A stretch of DNA of 64,000 nt from Chryseobacterium taklimakanense (GCF_900187185.1 NZ_LT906465.1:1736001-1800000), one strand, 5' to 3'. Shown: positions 17,542 through 26,339, counted from the stretch's first letter. The notes: a model not told the origin generated them from the letters alone. Translations and numbers: made by a program.

Positions 17542-19668
17542 ATGAGTGCAACAACCAAAGATCTACGGAATGTGGTTTTGCTGGGTCACTCCGACAGCGG
17601 TAAAACTACGCTTATAGAGACGATGTTATACGAGGGCGGGGCCATCAGGCGCCGCGGTTCTGTGGAAGGGCAGAACATGGTCGGCGATTTTACGGATATT
17701 GAGCACGAAAAAGGCAAAACCATTTTCTCGCACCAGATGTTCGTGAACTGGAAAAACAACAAGATCAATATTATAGACACGCCGGGATTCGACGATTTTG
17801 TAGGCGAAGTGGTTTCTTCCCTCAAGGTTGCAGATACGGCGCTCATTGTTTTAAACGCCGCTGCGGGCGTGGAAGTGGGTACCGAACTGGTGTGGGAATA
17901 TGTTGAAAAATACAAAACTCCTGCAATTTTTGTCATCAACCAGATGGATCATCCTAAAGCAGATTTCGAGACCACTTTAACTCAGGCAAAAGAACGTTTT
18001 GGCAGCAAACTCGTGCCGGTTCAGTATCCTTTAAATTCCGGGGAAGGCTTCAACAAAATTGTGGATGCTTTGCGGATGGTGATGTACGAGTTCCCTAAAG
18101 ACGGCGGAAAACCGGAGAAAAAACCCATTCCTGAAAGTGAAATGGCGCGCGCCAATGAGATGCACAACGCTTTGGTGGAAATCGCTGCAGAAAACGAGGA
18201 AGGTTTAATGGAAAAATATTTCGAAGAAGGTCATCTTTCCGAAGAAGAACTCGCCAAAGGAATTACCATTGCGCTCGCCCACCAGCAGTTTTTCCCTGTT
18301 TTTGTGGCTTCCGGACTGAAAGATATGGGCAGCGGAAGAATTATGGGCTTTATCGACGATATCGCACCTTCGCCGATGGACCGGCCAAAACGCGTGATGG
18401 AAGACGGCAGCGAAGTGGCTTACGACCCGAATGACAAGACCACGATTTTCATTTATAAAACAACTTCTGAGCCGCAGGTTGGTCTGCTTTCTTATTTTAA
18501 AGTATTGAGCGGAACCCTGAAGCCGGGCGATGAACTCATTAACGCGGATAATGGTGAAATTGAGCGCATTTCGCAGTTATTTGTAGCCGAAGGTAAAGAC
18601 AGAACTCCCGTTAATCAACTGGAAGCCGGAGATTTGGGCGTTACCGTAAAACTAAAATCCGCACACACCAATAATACTTTAAATGCTAGAGGGTTGAACC
18701 GGAAAGTCCGTCCGATGGAGTTCCCTGAAAGCCGCGTGAGAAAAGCGGTTTCTGCCGAATCTTCTGCTGAAACCGAGAAACTTTTCGCTGCTTTAAACAA
18801 AATTAAAGAAGAAGACCCAACGCTGAAAGTGGATATAGACCACGATACGCACGAAGCCATTCTTGGCGGGCAGGGGCAACTGCACATCGATTTGGTAAAA
18901 CAGCGTCTGGAAAAAGAATTCGGTGTGAAAATGCAGATGAAAAACCCAAAAGTCTCATACCGCGAGACGATCACCGGAAAAGCAGACGCCGATTACCGGC
19001 ACAAAAAACAGTCGGGAGGTGCCGGCCAGTTTGGCGAAATTCACATGCGTGTTGAAAATTTCTACGAAGGCATGGAAGACCCGCAAGACTTCAATATCCG
19101 CCAGAAAGAGATTGAGGATTTGCCTTGGGGCGGAAAATTGGCCTTTTATTGGTGTATCGTGGGTGGCGCCATCGATTCCAGATATATCGGCGCCATCAAA
19201 AAAGGAATTATGTCGCAGATGAAAAACGGCTCTTTGACAGGTTCACCTTGCCAAAATATCCGCGTTTCTGTTTACGACGGCAAAATGCACAGTGTGGACA
19301 GTAACGATATTTCTTTCCAGTTGGCAGCATCAGGAGCATTTAAAGAAGCCTTCCAAAACGCAAAGCCGCAGTTGCTTGAGCCAATGTATCACGTAGAAAT
19401 CCTTTGTCCGAACGATGCTACTGGCGACGTGATGGGCGATTTGCAGGCGCGCCGCGCTGTTATTTCCGGAATGGATTCCGAAGGGCATTATCAGAAAATC
19501 ATCGCTGAGGTTCCTTTGGCTGAAATGGATGATTATGGTTCCACTCTTCGCCAAATTACCGGTGGGAAAGCGAAATTCTCGATGAGTTTTTCCGATTATA
19601 AACTTGTTCCGCCAAATGTACAGCAGGATTTGGTGAAAAAATACACTGCGGAAAGGGTGGACTCGTAA
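17542..19668 (+). CDS. Elongation factor G paralogue with degenerate GTPase motifs
   Basis: A 708-aa protein with the EF-G domain order: G domain, domain II (KTTSEPQVGLLSYFKVLSGTLK region), domain III, domain IV with the GGAGQFGEIHMRVE block, and domain V. The P-loop GHSDSGKT (residues 15-22) is intact. Other G motifs deviate: HEKGKT replaces ERGIT (55-60), DTPGFDDF replaces DTPGHVDF so the catalytic His is Phe83, and NQMD replaces NKMD (133-136). It stands alone, with no rpsL/rpsG/tuf neighbours, so it is probably a second EF-G. It may resemble the Bacteroides EF-G2 reported to work without GTPase activity. TAACTTTA (17462-17469) is a one-mismatch -7 candidate in its 245-bp upstream region. 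Confidence 0.85.
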   Translation: MSATTKDLRNVVLLGHSDSGKTTLIETMLYEGGAIRRRGSVEGQNMVGDFTDIEHEKGKTIFSHQMFVNWKNNKINIIDTPGFDDFVGEVVSSLKVADTALIVLNAAAGVEVGTELVWEYVEKYKTPAIFVINQMDHPKADFETTLTQAKERFGSKLVPVQYPLNSGEGFNKIVDALRMVMYEFPKDGGKPEKKPIPESEMARANEMHNALVEIAAENEEGLMEKYFEEGHLSEEELAKGITIALAHQQFFPVFVASGLKDMGSGRIMGFIDDIAPSPMDRPKRVMEDGSEVAYDPNDKTTIFIYKTTSEPQVGLLSYFKVLSGTLKPGDELINADNGEIERISQLFVAEGKDRTPVNQLEAGDLGVTVKLKSAHTNNTLNARGLNRKVRPMEFPESRVRKAVSAESSAETEKLFAALNKIKEEDPTLKVDIDHDTHEAILGGQGQLHIDLVKQRLEKEFGVKMQMKNPKVSYRETITGKADADYRHKKQSGGAGQFGEIHMRVENFYEGMEDPQDFNIRQKEIEDLPWGGKLAFYWCIVGGAIDSRYIGAIKKGIMSQMKNGSLTGSPCQNIRVSVYDGKMHSVDSNDISFQLAASGAFKEAFQNAKPQLLEPMYHVEILCPNDATGDVMGDLQARRAVISGMDSEGHYQKIIAEVPLAEMDDYGSTLRQITGGKAKFSMSFSDYKLVPPNVQQDLVKKYTAERVDS

Positions 19669-19690
19669 AGGTTTAATCAAAGCTAACCTT

Positions 19691-19722
19691 AAAATGCCGG
19701 AAATATACTTCGGCATTTTTTT
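19691..19722 (+). terminator. Terminator after EF-G paralogue
   Basis: AAAATGCCG (19691-19699) pairs with CGGCATTTT (19711-19719), followed by further T residues to 19722. Confidence 0.85.
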
Positions 19723-19745
19723 AGATCATTTCCTGATTAATAATC

Positions 19746-19753
19746 TAATTTTG
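19746..19753 (+). promoter_or_regulatory. -7 element of globin gene, near-leaderless
   Basis: TAATTTTG matches TAnnTTTG. Only four bases separate it from the ATG at 19758, so the mRNA probably begins at or next to the start codon. Confidence 0.6.
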
Positions 19754-19757
19754 CAGA

Positions 19758-20141
19758 ATGAAAAAACTTGAAACACGGGAAGATATTGAACTTTTGGTCA
19801 ATACTTTTTACCAAAAGGTTCAGAAAGATGAGACCATTGGTTTTTTCTTCAATGATGTGGCCAAGGTAAACTGGAATGAGCATCTGTCAAAAATGTACAA
19901 ATTTTGGGAAACGCTGCTTTTCGGACAGATTTCTTACAAAGGAAATCCTATGGCTGCCCATTTTCCAATCAATGAAATGGTTGCGATGGAAAAATACCAC
20001 TTTGAGCACTGGCTAAAACTGTGGACAGAGACCGTGGAGGAACTCTTCACAGGGGTCAAAGCTGATATGGCGGTGTATAAGGCCAATAACATCTCCCAGC
20101 TTATGGCATATAAAATGGAGATGGCGCGACGCCTTTCCTGA
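19758..20141 (+). CDS. Group III truncated hemoglobin
   Basis: A small haem-binding 2-over-2 globin of 127 aa. It contains the segment FYQKVQKDETIGFFFNDV near the N terminus, the WNEHLSKMYKFWETLLFG region, and the proximal-His block HFEHWLKLW, where His81 is the likely F8 ligand. Group III members are little studied; proposed roles are in oxygen or NO chemistry or redox reactions. No partner gene is adjacent. The start is fixed by a promoter element ending five bases upstream. Confidence 0.88.
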   Translation: MKKLETREDIELLVNTFYQKVQKDETIGFFFNDVAKVNWNEHLSKMYKFWETLLFGQISYKGNPMAAHFPINEMVAMEKYHFEHWLKLWTETVEELFTGVKADMAVYKANNISQLMAYKMEMARRLS

Positions 20142-21224
20142 TTACATAAAGCGTTCGCCTTTCTTGAAGTTCTTTAGGTCGAGTACATAATCTTTGATAA
20201 GCTGATCGTTGTCGCGCGGACAGATGAGAAGCGCTTTATCGGTATCGACGATGATGTAGTTTTTCAACCCGTCTATAACAGCGGCTTTATTTTTATTTTT
20301 CAGCCTCAGGATATTTCCTTTCGAATTGTACATCAAAACGTTTTTGGAATTCAGGGAATTATTGGAGTCATCTTTTTCTGCATTTTGATACACAGACGTC
20401 CACGTTCCAAGGTCGCTCCAGCCGAGGTCTGCCGGTATTACGTAAACATTTTTAGCCTTTTCCAGAATTCCGTTATCGATTGAAATTTTTGCAACTTTCG
20501 GATAAATCATGTCAATGCAGTCACCTTCAGCATTAGAATTATATTCGCAATAATTGAATTGCTGAACCATTTCCGGCAGATATTTATCAAATGCCGATAA
20601 GATTGATTTACAACTCCATACAAAAATGCCCGCATTCCAAAGGAAGTCGCCACTTTCGATAAACGTTTTGGCGATCTCAAGACTGGGTTTTTCGGTAAAG
20701 GTTTTCACTTTAAAGACTTCATCCGTGTCATTCGACAGATACTGAATGTAGCCGTAGCCGGTATCCGGACGCGTTGGTTTGATTCCCAATGTCACCAGGT
20801 AATCATTTTCAGAAACAAGTTTGAAAGCCAGCTCTATTTTCGCAATGAATTTTTGCTCCTTCAGGATCAGGTGGTCAGCAGGTAATACGACCAGTTTTGC
20901 CTCAGGATTAATTTGGGCAATTTTATTGGCCATGTACAGGTTGCAGGCTGAGGTGTTTTTCATCATGGGTTCGCCCACGATATTTTCTTCCGGAATTTCC
21001 GGGAGCTGCAGTGCGCAGAGTCCCACATATTCTTTATTGGTGATTACGAAGATATTTTCTCTCGGGATCAGCTGGCTCACACGGTCATAGGTTTGCTGGA
21101 TCATCGTTCTCCCCGTACCTAAAATATCCTGAAACTGTTTCGGGAACTTCATGGTACTCATTGGCCAGAAACGGCTACCGATGCCGCCGGCCATTATCAC
21201 ACAATAATTATTTGATGTAGGCAT
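20142..21224 (-). CDS. Mannose-1-phosphate guanylyltransferase (GDP)
   Basis: A 360-aa nucleotidyltransferase making GDP-mannose for polysaccharide or glycolipid synthesis. The pyrophosphorylase signature MAGGIGSRFWPMS is at residues 11-23, LPADHLI near residue 113 matches the second nucleotide-binding element, and FTEKPS near residue 174 supplies the catalytic Lys region. DLGWSDLGTW near 266 completes the ManC pattern. The isomerase domain of bifunctional ManC is absent. It lies one base after sprT and is likely co-transcribed with it, with a further candidate promoter inside the sprT 3' end. Confidence 0.93.
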   Translation of the reverse strand: MPTSNNYCVIMAGGIGSRFWPMSTMKFPKQFQDILGTGRTMIQQTYDRVSQLIPRENIFVITNKEYVGLCALQLPEIPEENIVGEPMMKNTSACNLYMANKIAQINPEAKLVVLPADHLILKEQKFIAKIELAFKLVSENDYLVTLGIKPTRPDTGYGYIQYLSNDTDEVFKVKTFTEKPSLEIAKTFIESGDFLWNAGIFVWSCKSILSAFDKYLPEMVQQFNYCEYNSNAEGDCIDMIYPKVAKISIDNGILEKAKNVYVIPADLGWSDLGTWTSVYQNAEKDDSNNSLNSKNVLMYNSKGNILRLKNKNKAAVIDGLKNYIIVDTDKALLICPRDNDQLIKDYVLDLKNFKKGERFM

Positions 21225-21225
21225 T

Positions 21226-21819
21226 TTATGGATTTAATTTCTGTACGCTGGCTAAACCTCTGAAGCTGTAAGTTTTGCCATTGTCCAAATTCCTGCAAAG
21301 GTAATTTTTTTTTAACTTTTCAATTAAGATATATCTTTGTTTGTTGTAAATGAACTCGTTATGCGGTTCAAGCTCTTCAACAAAAACATGGCCGCCGGCA
21401 TTATCTTTTAAACGAAAATACCTTACGAGGTCCGGGCTTGCCATGAAGTTTGCTTTTGGCGACTTGGCAAATTCCAGAATTATTTTTTGTAAATCCTGAT
21501 GGTAGATGGATATGCTTTCGACGAGCATATTCCGAAAGGTTTGTTTCCATTCACTGCCGTGCGGCGCGATCCGGTGGCCAAACTTTTCAAAAGACAGCAT
21601 ATGTGCCAGTTCATGGGTGAGAACAAAGAAAAACAGTTGCGGTTCCAGTGTTGAATTTATCGTAATCTCGTGGCTGTTGTCGCGCAGTTTCCGGTAATCG
21701 CCTAATTTTGAATTTCGTTCTCTGGTTATTTTGATGTGGATAAAATACGGTCCAAACCAGTTTTTAAGAAAAGGCAGAGTGTTTTCCGGCAGATATTTCT
21801 TTAAAGTTTCAATAGACAT
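21226..21819 (-). CDS. SprT-like zinc metalloprotease-domain protein
   Basis: A 197-aa SprT-family protein. The zinc motif HELAH is at residues 69-73 and further His residues follow in GHRIAPHGSEW (82-87), matching the SprT HExxH...H pattern. The C-terminal part (YLCRNLDNGKTYSFRG) resembles the degenerate zinc-ribbon-like end of the family but lacks a full Cys set. Eukaryotic SPRTN cleaves DNA-protein crosslinks; the bacterial role is not settled. It is 26 bp downstream of tolC and one base upstream of the guanylyltransferase gene. Confidence 0.85.
   Translation of the reverse strand: MSIETLKKYLPENTLPFLKNWFGPYFIHIKITRERNSKLGDYRKLRDNSHEITINSTLEPQLFFFVLTHELAHMLSFEKFGHRIAPHGSEWKQTFRNMLVESISIYHQDLQKIILEFAKSPKANFMASPDLVRYFRLKDNAGGHVFVEELEPHNEFIYNKQRYILIEKLKKNYLCRNLDNGKTYSFRGLASVQKLNP
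21296..21323 (-). promoter_or_regulatory. Candidate internal promoter for mannose-1-P guanylyltransferase
   Basis: Read on the minus strand: TTG (21323-21321), 17 bp, TACCTTTG (21303-21296). It lies within the 3' end of sprT, about 70 bp before the next gene. Confidence 0.45.
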
Positions 21820-21845
21820 TTCTACATCAAATATCCGAAAAAGTT

Positions 21846-23156
21846 TTATAAAGACAAGGGAATTCCCGCATAGAAATTCAGCAGTTTCAGGCTGAAAAGA
21901 TAGTTGTATTTCGCCTGTGCCACGGCTCCTTTTGCGCTGGCATGGTTATTTCGGGCGGCATTCAGGTCATAAATGGTTGTTCTGCCGGCGGCATAACTTT
22001 TCTCCGCAAAATCCAGTGCCAATGCGGAACTTTTTTCAGCTTCCACGGCAGCGAGGTAATTTTCGTAATTGCTTTCGGCGTCGAACTGCGCTTTTTGTAC
22101 GTTCTGTCTTATTTCCTGTTTTTGTTGAAGCAGAGAAGTCCTGGCTGCGTCTTCATTTATTTTGGCTTGTTCTACCTGAATTCGGGTGATCCCTTTATTG
22201 AAAATCGGAATGTTGGCACTTACGCCGGCATACTGCCCAAAATTGTCCGCATACTGTTTAAAAAAACCGTTGTTATTGGCGTTGAACGGATTAAAATAAT
22301 TAGTCTGCAGCCCAGCATTTCCCGTGATGGTTGGGAAAAAAGCGGTTTTGGTGATTTCTGTTTGAGCTTCGGCCGCTTTGATGCGGTTTTCAGCCGCTTT
22401 GATTTGTGGCTGCTGCTGATACGCCGTGTTCATAATGGCGTCAGCGGCATATAAAGGAGCTTCGATATTATTCTGTAGCGGAACATCCTCGATATCAAAA
22501 TCTTTATAATCGGGTAGTTGAAGAAGTTGGGCTAAAGAAAACAGACTCCTGTTCACATTAATTTCAGAGGCTTTTAAATTTTGCTTTTCGCGCGCCAGTG
22601 CTGCTTCAGCTTCAGCCAGAATTGTTTGCGGTGTTGTTCCTACTTCCGTAGTTATCTTTGCCCGTTTGTAAAGGCGTTCAGCATTATCCACAGCACTTTT
22701 ATTGATGGTGACAATTTCTTTGTTTAAAAGCGCCGAGAGATATTCCTGTGCAATCTGGAGCGAGATGTTGTTCTTGATGCTTTCTACATCATATTTAGCG
22801 GCTTCCACCTCGAATTCAGTTTTACGGTACATTTTTTCGAGCCTGCCGTTGTTATAAAGCAATATATCAGCACCTACATTTGCACTGTTGGTAAAGTTGT
22901 CATTTCGCTGTGTGACGTTGATATACCGCTGTTGCCCGAAGCTGAAATTATTTGAAACGCTCCCTGAAACTGAAGGAAGTTTTTGCCTGCGTGCGATTTC
23001 CAGATTTTTGTCCTGCAGCTGCTTGTTGTAGCTGTTTGCAATCACCTGATGATTGTTCTGCACCGCATAATCCACTGCCTCCTGCAACGTCCATTTTTTC
23101 TGCGAAAAAGAAAGTATAAACGCCAAAGAAAATATACCCGCAAAAGCTCGTTTCAT
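21846..23156 (-). CDS. TolC-family outer-membrane efflux protein
   Basis: A 436-aa outer-membrane channel protein with a signal peptide (MKRAFAGIFSLAFILSFSQ) and two repeats of the TolC/OEP fold. The first starts WTLQEAVDYAVQNNHQV, and the second includes ISEMA-like IKAAENRIKAAEAQTEITKTAFFPTITG. The C-terminal YAAGRTTIYDLNAARNNHASAKG matches the family. It would form a trimeric barrel and periplasmic tunnel for an efflux or type I secretion pump. No membrane-fusion protein or pump gene is adjacent, so the partner is elsewhere. Confidence 0.93.
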   Translation of the reverse strand: MKRAFAGIFSLAFILSFSQKKWTLQEAVDYAVQNNHQVIANSYNKQLQDKNLEIARRQKLPSVSGSVSNNFSFGQQRYINVTQRNDNFTNSANVGADILLYNNGRLEKMYRKTEFEVEAAKYDVESIKNNISLQIAQEYLSALLNKEIVTINKSAVDNAERLYKRAKITTEVGTTPQTILAEAEAALAREKQNLKASEINVNRSLFSLAQLLQLPDYKDFDIEDVPLQNNIEAPLYAADAIMNTAYQQQPQIKAAENRIKAAEAQTEITKTAFFPTITGNAGLQTNYFNPFNANNNGFFKQYADNFGQYAGVSANIPIFNKGITRIQVEQAKINEDAARTSLLQQKQEIRQNVQKAQFDAESNYENYLAAVEAEKSSALALDFAEKSYAAGRTTIYDLNAARNNHASAKGAVAQAKYNYLFSLKLLNFYAGIPLSL

Positions 23157-23241
23157 TGTGATAATTTATTGGATTAGACGCTTTATTCCATTTTTTGTTA
23201 CAGATATCTACCGGAAGCTTATTATTTCCTTTAAGATTGCC

Positions 23242-23257
23242 TATGAAATATTTCATA
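23242..23257. promoter_or_regulatory. Perfect 16-bp palindrome between tolC and cupin gene
   Basis: TATGAAATATTTCATA is fully self-complementary. It lies in the 180-bp divergent spacer, 85 bp from the tolC start and 54 bp upstream of the cupin -7 element. Candidate operator. Confidence 0.45.
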
Positions 23258-23310
23258 ATACGAGTTTCAATATCAAGATTATAATTTACATTTTCTTATT
23301 CCATTTTTAA

Positions 23311-23318
23311 TAATTTTG
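23311..23318 (+). promoter_or_regulatory. -7 element of cupin gene
   Basis: TAATTTTG matches TAnnTTTG, 18 bases before the ATG at 23337. Confidence 0.55.
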
Positions 23319-23336
23319 CAGCGAAATATATAAGAG

Positions 23337-24215
23337 ATGGGATTAATTTTGAACCCGATTGACGTTGTAGAAGACATCACACAGGAAGAGTTCGTGATAA
23401 AATATCTGAAGCCCAGAAAACCTGTGGTTATCAGGAATATGGCGCGTAAGTGGCCGGCCTACGAAAAATGGAACCTGGATTATATGAAAGAAGTCGTTGG
23501 AGATGTGGAGGTGCCATTGTATGACTCTTCGAAAGCAGACCCAGCGGCACCGATCAATGCATCTGCAGCCAAAATGAAATTTGGGGATTATATAGATTTG
23601 ATTAAAGAAAAACCTACCGATCTGCGGATTTTCCTGTTCGACCCTATTGTCCACGCACCGAAGCTTTTACAGGATTATATTGCACCAAAAGAACTGATGG
23701 GAGGTTTTCTGGATAAATATCCCAATATGTTTTTTGGCGGGAAGGGTTCGGTAACCTTTCTGCATTTCGATATTGATATGGCGCATATCTTCCATACCCA
23801 TTTTGGCGGAAGAAAGCACATTATGCTTTTTGATTACAAGTGGAAGGACCGCCTCTACCAAATACCGTACGCAACCTACGCTCTTGAGGATTATGACATC
23901 GAAAATCCTGATTTTGAGAAATTTCCGGCGCTTAATGGCGTAGAAGGCATTGAGTGTTTCCTGGAGCACGGTGATACGCTTTTTATGCCGACAGGATGGT
24001 GGCACTGGATGAAGTATGTAGACGGCAGTTTCTCCATTTCGCTAAGAGCCTGGGACAAATGGAAGGTTAAAGCCCATTCATTATGGAACTTAACTGTTCA
24101 GCGAAGTTTTGATAATTTTATGAAAAAGCGCTTCAAGAAAAAATATATGGAATGGAAAGAGCGTAAAGCCATTTCCAGAGCTAATGTAGCTTTAAAGAAG
24201 GGCTTGCCGAAATAA
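23337..24215 (+). CDS. Cupin-like (JmjC-domain, cupin_8) dioxygenase-type protein
   Basis: A 292-aa protein of the cupin_8/JmjC-like group of Fe(II)/2-oxoglutarate oxygenases. The opening RKPVVIRNMARKWPAYEKW is the usual start of these domains. Metal ligands appear as His-x-Asp in FLHFDID near residues 143-145, with a distal His in GWWHWMKYV near residue 223. FGGRKHIMLFD fits the 2-oxoglutarate-binding strand. The C-terminal 40 residues are very basic. The substrate cannot be told from sequence; hydroxylation of a protein or small molecule is possible. Confidence 0.85.
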   Translation: MGLILNPIDVVEDITQEEFVIKYLKPRKPVVIRNMARKWPAYEKWNLDYMKEVVGDVEVPLYDSSKADPAAPINASAAKMKFGDYIDLIKEKPTDLRIFLFDPIVHAPKLLQDYIAPKELMGGFLDKYPNMFFGGKGSVTFLHFDIDMAHIFHTHFGGRKHIMLFDYKWKDRLYQIPYATYALEDYDIENPDFEKFPALNGVEGIECFLEHGDTLFMPTGWWHWMKYVDGSFSISLRAWDKWKVKAHSLWNLTVQRSFDNFMKKRFKKKYMEWKERKAISRANVALKKGLPK

Positions 24216-24229
24216 AAATGAATAACACC

Positions 24230-24340
24230 AAAAAAGCCGTCTCACAACTGGTGAAAACGGCTTTTTTTGCGTTTTTTTCCTCGTAATAGATAGAGGTTTT
24301 AGACGATGCGCAGCCTACATCGTTTGGCTTTGAGACATTT
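24230..24340 (-). repeat. Structured repeat, copy 1 (three hairpins, terminator-like), 3' of lepA
   Basis: Read on the minus strand from 24340. A conserved leader AATGTCTCAAAGCCAAA is followed by hairpin 1 (ACGATG / CATCGT), hairpin 2 (CCTC / GAGG around 24279-24296) and hairpin 3, GCCGTTTTCAC / GTGAGACGGC (24261-24236). Hairpin 3 is followed by TTTTTT. It begins 43 bases after the lepA stop. A second copy lies at 63526-63640. It can act as the lepA terminator; a small RNA or 3'-UTR element is possible. Confidence 0.7.
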
Positions 24341-24383
24341 GATTTTATTATTAAAAATTAAAACTAAACTTGTCTTTTTCGCC

Positions 24384-26180
24384 CTAATCATTCAATTTTA
24401 AAACAGCCATAAATGCTGATTGCGGCACTTCAACGCGGCCGATTTGCTTCATCTTTTTCTTACCTTCTTTCTGTTTTTCAAGAAGTTTACGCTTCCGAGA
24501 GATATCACCACCATAACATTTTGCTGTTACGTCTTTCCGTAGTGCTTTGATCGTTTCCCTGGCAATGACTTTTGTTCCCAGGGCTGCCTGCACTGCTATG
24601 TCAAACTGCTGTCTTGGAATCAGCTCACGGAGTTTTTCGCACATTTTTTTACCGATGTGGTAAGCATTGCTTTCGTGGATTAATGAAGAAAGGGCATCGA
24701 CCATATCGCCATTAATCAGGATATCCATTTTCACAAGTTTCGATGCGCGGAAACCTATTGGATGGTAATCAAATGAAGCGTAACCTTTGGAAATGGATTT
24801 TAAACGGTCATAAAAATCAAAGACCACTTCCGCCAAAGGCATATTGAACACCAATTCCACACGGTCTGAGGTTAAATAGGACTGGTTCACAATTTCTCCC
24901 CTTTTCTCGATACAAAGAGTCATCACCGCACCTACAAAATCAGATTTCGTGATAATGGAAGCTTTGATATAGGGCTCTTCAACCCGGTCGAGGATTGACG
25001 GATCCATCATTTCAGAGGGGTTGTTGATCAGAATTGGCGTTTCGGGTTCTTTTTTGGAGTATCCAATATACGATACGTTCGGAACGGTTGTGATGACGTT
25101 CATATCAAACTCGCGGTCCAGACGCTCCTGCACAATTTCCATGTGAAGCATTCCCAAAAATCCGCATCGGAAACCGAATCCTAAAGCTGCAGAACTTTCA
25201 GCTTCAAAAACCAGTGAAGCATCGTTCAGTCTTAATTTTTCAAGAGATGTTCTTAATTCTTCAAAATCTTCGGATTCCACAGGATAAATTCCAGCAAATA
25301 CCATCGGTTTTACTTCCTCAAAACCTTCGATTGCTTTCGGTGCAGGGTTATCGGTGGAGGTGATGGTGTCGCCAACTTTTACTTCGCGGGCATCTTTAAT
25401 TCCTGAAATTATATAGCCTACGTCACCACATTTAATTTCCTGTTTCGGCGCCTGTTTCAGCTTCAAAGTTCCAACTTCATCAGCATCGTACGTTTTGTCC
25501 GTCGCCATGAATTTTACTTTCTGGCCTTTTTTAATGCTGCCGTTCACCACCTTAAAATAAGCCTCAATTCCACGGAACGGATTAAATACGGAATCAAAAA
25601 TCAGTGCCTGCAGGGGCCCGTTTTCATCACCTTGTGGTGCAGGAATTCGCTCTACAACCTGCTCTAAAAGATTATGAACACCTTCGCCCGTTTTCCCCGA
25701 GACACGCAGAACATCGTCTGGTGAACACCCCAAAAGATTCACAATTTCATCCGTAACCTCCTCAGGATTTGCAGAAGGCAGGTCGATTTTGTTTAAGATC
25801 GGAATGATTTCCAGGTCGTTTTCAAGCGCCAGATAAAGATTAGAAATGGTCTGTGCCTGTATACTTTGCGCAGCATCAACAATCAAGAGCGCTCCTTCGC
25901 AGGCAGCGATTGAACGGGAAACTTCATAGGAAAAATCCACGTGTCCCGGTGTATCAATGAGGTTTAGAACGTATTTCTCACCTTTATATTCATAATCCAT
26001 CTGGATCGCGTGCGACTTGATTGTGATGCCACGCTCTCTTTCCAGGTCCATATCGTCCAGGGTCTGGGTCTGCAGTTCCCTTTGCGTCACCGTGTTGGTG
26101 TACTCCAGAAGCCTGTCTGCAAGCGTAGATTTACCATGGTCGATATGCGCGATTATGCAGAAATTCCTTATGTTTTTCAT
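24384..26180 (-). CDS. lepA: Elongation factor 4 (LepA)
   Basis: Ribosome-associated GTPase of 598 aa, the normal length. All G motifs are canonical: AHIDHGKST (11-19), ERGITIKS near 49-56, DTPGHVDF with catalytic His80, and NKIDLP. The LepA-specific C-terminal domain is present with [21 protein letters not shown] near the end. It is transcribed away from mreB. Its -7 element TAAATTTG on the minus strand is at 26208-26201, and the structured repeat downstream provides a terminator. Confidence 0.98.
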   Translation of the reverse strand: MKNIRNFCIIAHIDHGKSTLADRLLEYTNTVTQRELQTQTLDDMDLERERGITIKSHAIQMDYEYKGEKYVLNLIDTPGHVDFSYEVSRSIAACEGALLIVDAAQSIQAQTISNLYLALENDLEIIPILNKIDLPSANPEEVTDEIVNLLGCSPDDVLRVSGKTGEGVHNLLEQVVERIPAPQGDENGPLQALIFDSVFNPFRGIEAYFKVVNGSIKKGQKVKFMATDKTYDADEVGTLKLKQAPKQEIKCGDVGYIISGIKDAREVKVGDTITSTDNPAPKAIEGFEEVKPMVFAGIYPVESEDFEELRTSLEKLRLNDASLVFEAESSAALGFGFRCGFLGMLHMEIVQERLDREFDMNVITTVPNVSYIGYSKKEPETPILINNPSEMMDPSILDRVEEPYIKASIITKSDFVGAVMTLCIEKRGEIVNQSYLTSDRVELVFNMPLAEVVFDFYDRLKSISKGYASFDYHPIGFRASKLVKMDILINGDMVDALSSLIHESNAYHIGKKMCEKLRELIPRQQFDIAVQAALGTKVIARETIKALRKDVTAKCYGGDISRKRKLLEKQKEGKKKMKQIGRVEVPQSAFMAVLKLND

Positions 26181-26200
26181 TTAATTTTTAAAATAGTGTG

Positions 26201-26208
26201 CAAATTTA
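26201..26208 (-). promoter_or_regulatory. -7 element of lepA
   Basis: TAAATTTG on the minus strand, 20 bases upstream of the lepA ATG. Confidence 0.5.
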
Positions 26209-26249
26209 AGTTTTTTTAAATGATTATATAAGTTTTGTTGGGGCTATCC

Positions 26250-26277
26250 TTCTGTAAATTATACAGAAATACAGAAA
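26250..26277. promoter_or_regulatory. Inverted plus tandem repeat between lepA and mreB
   Basis: TTCTGTA (26250-26256), five bases, then TACAGAAA (26262-26269) repeated at once as TACAGAAA (26270-26277). Three half-sites in the divergent spacer suggest a protein-binding site. Confidence 0.4.
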
Positions 26278-26339
26278 ACTTTAATAAAATTTTAACCAAA
26301 TATTAGAGGATATCAATTTTTAGAATAGCTCTAAATTTA

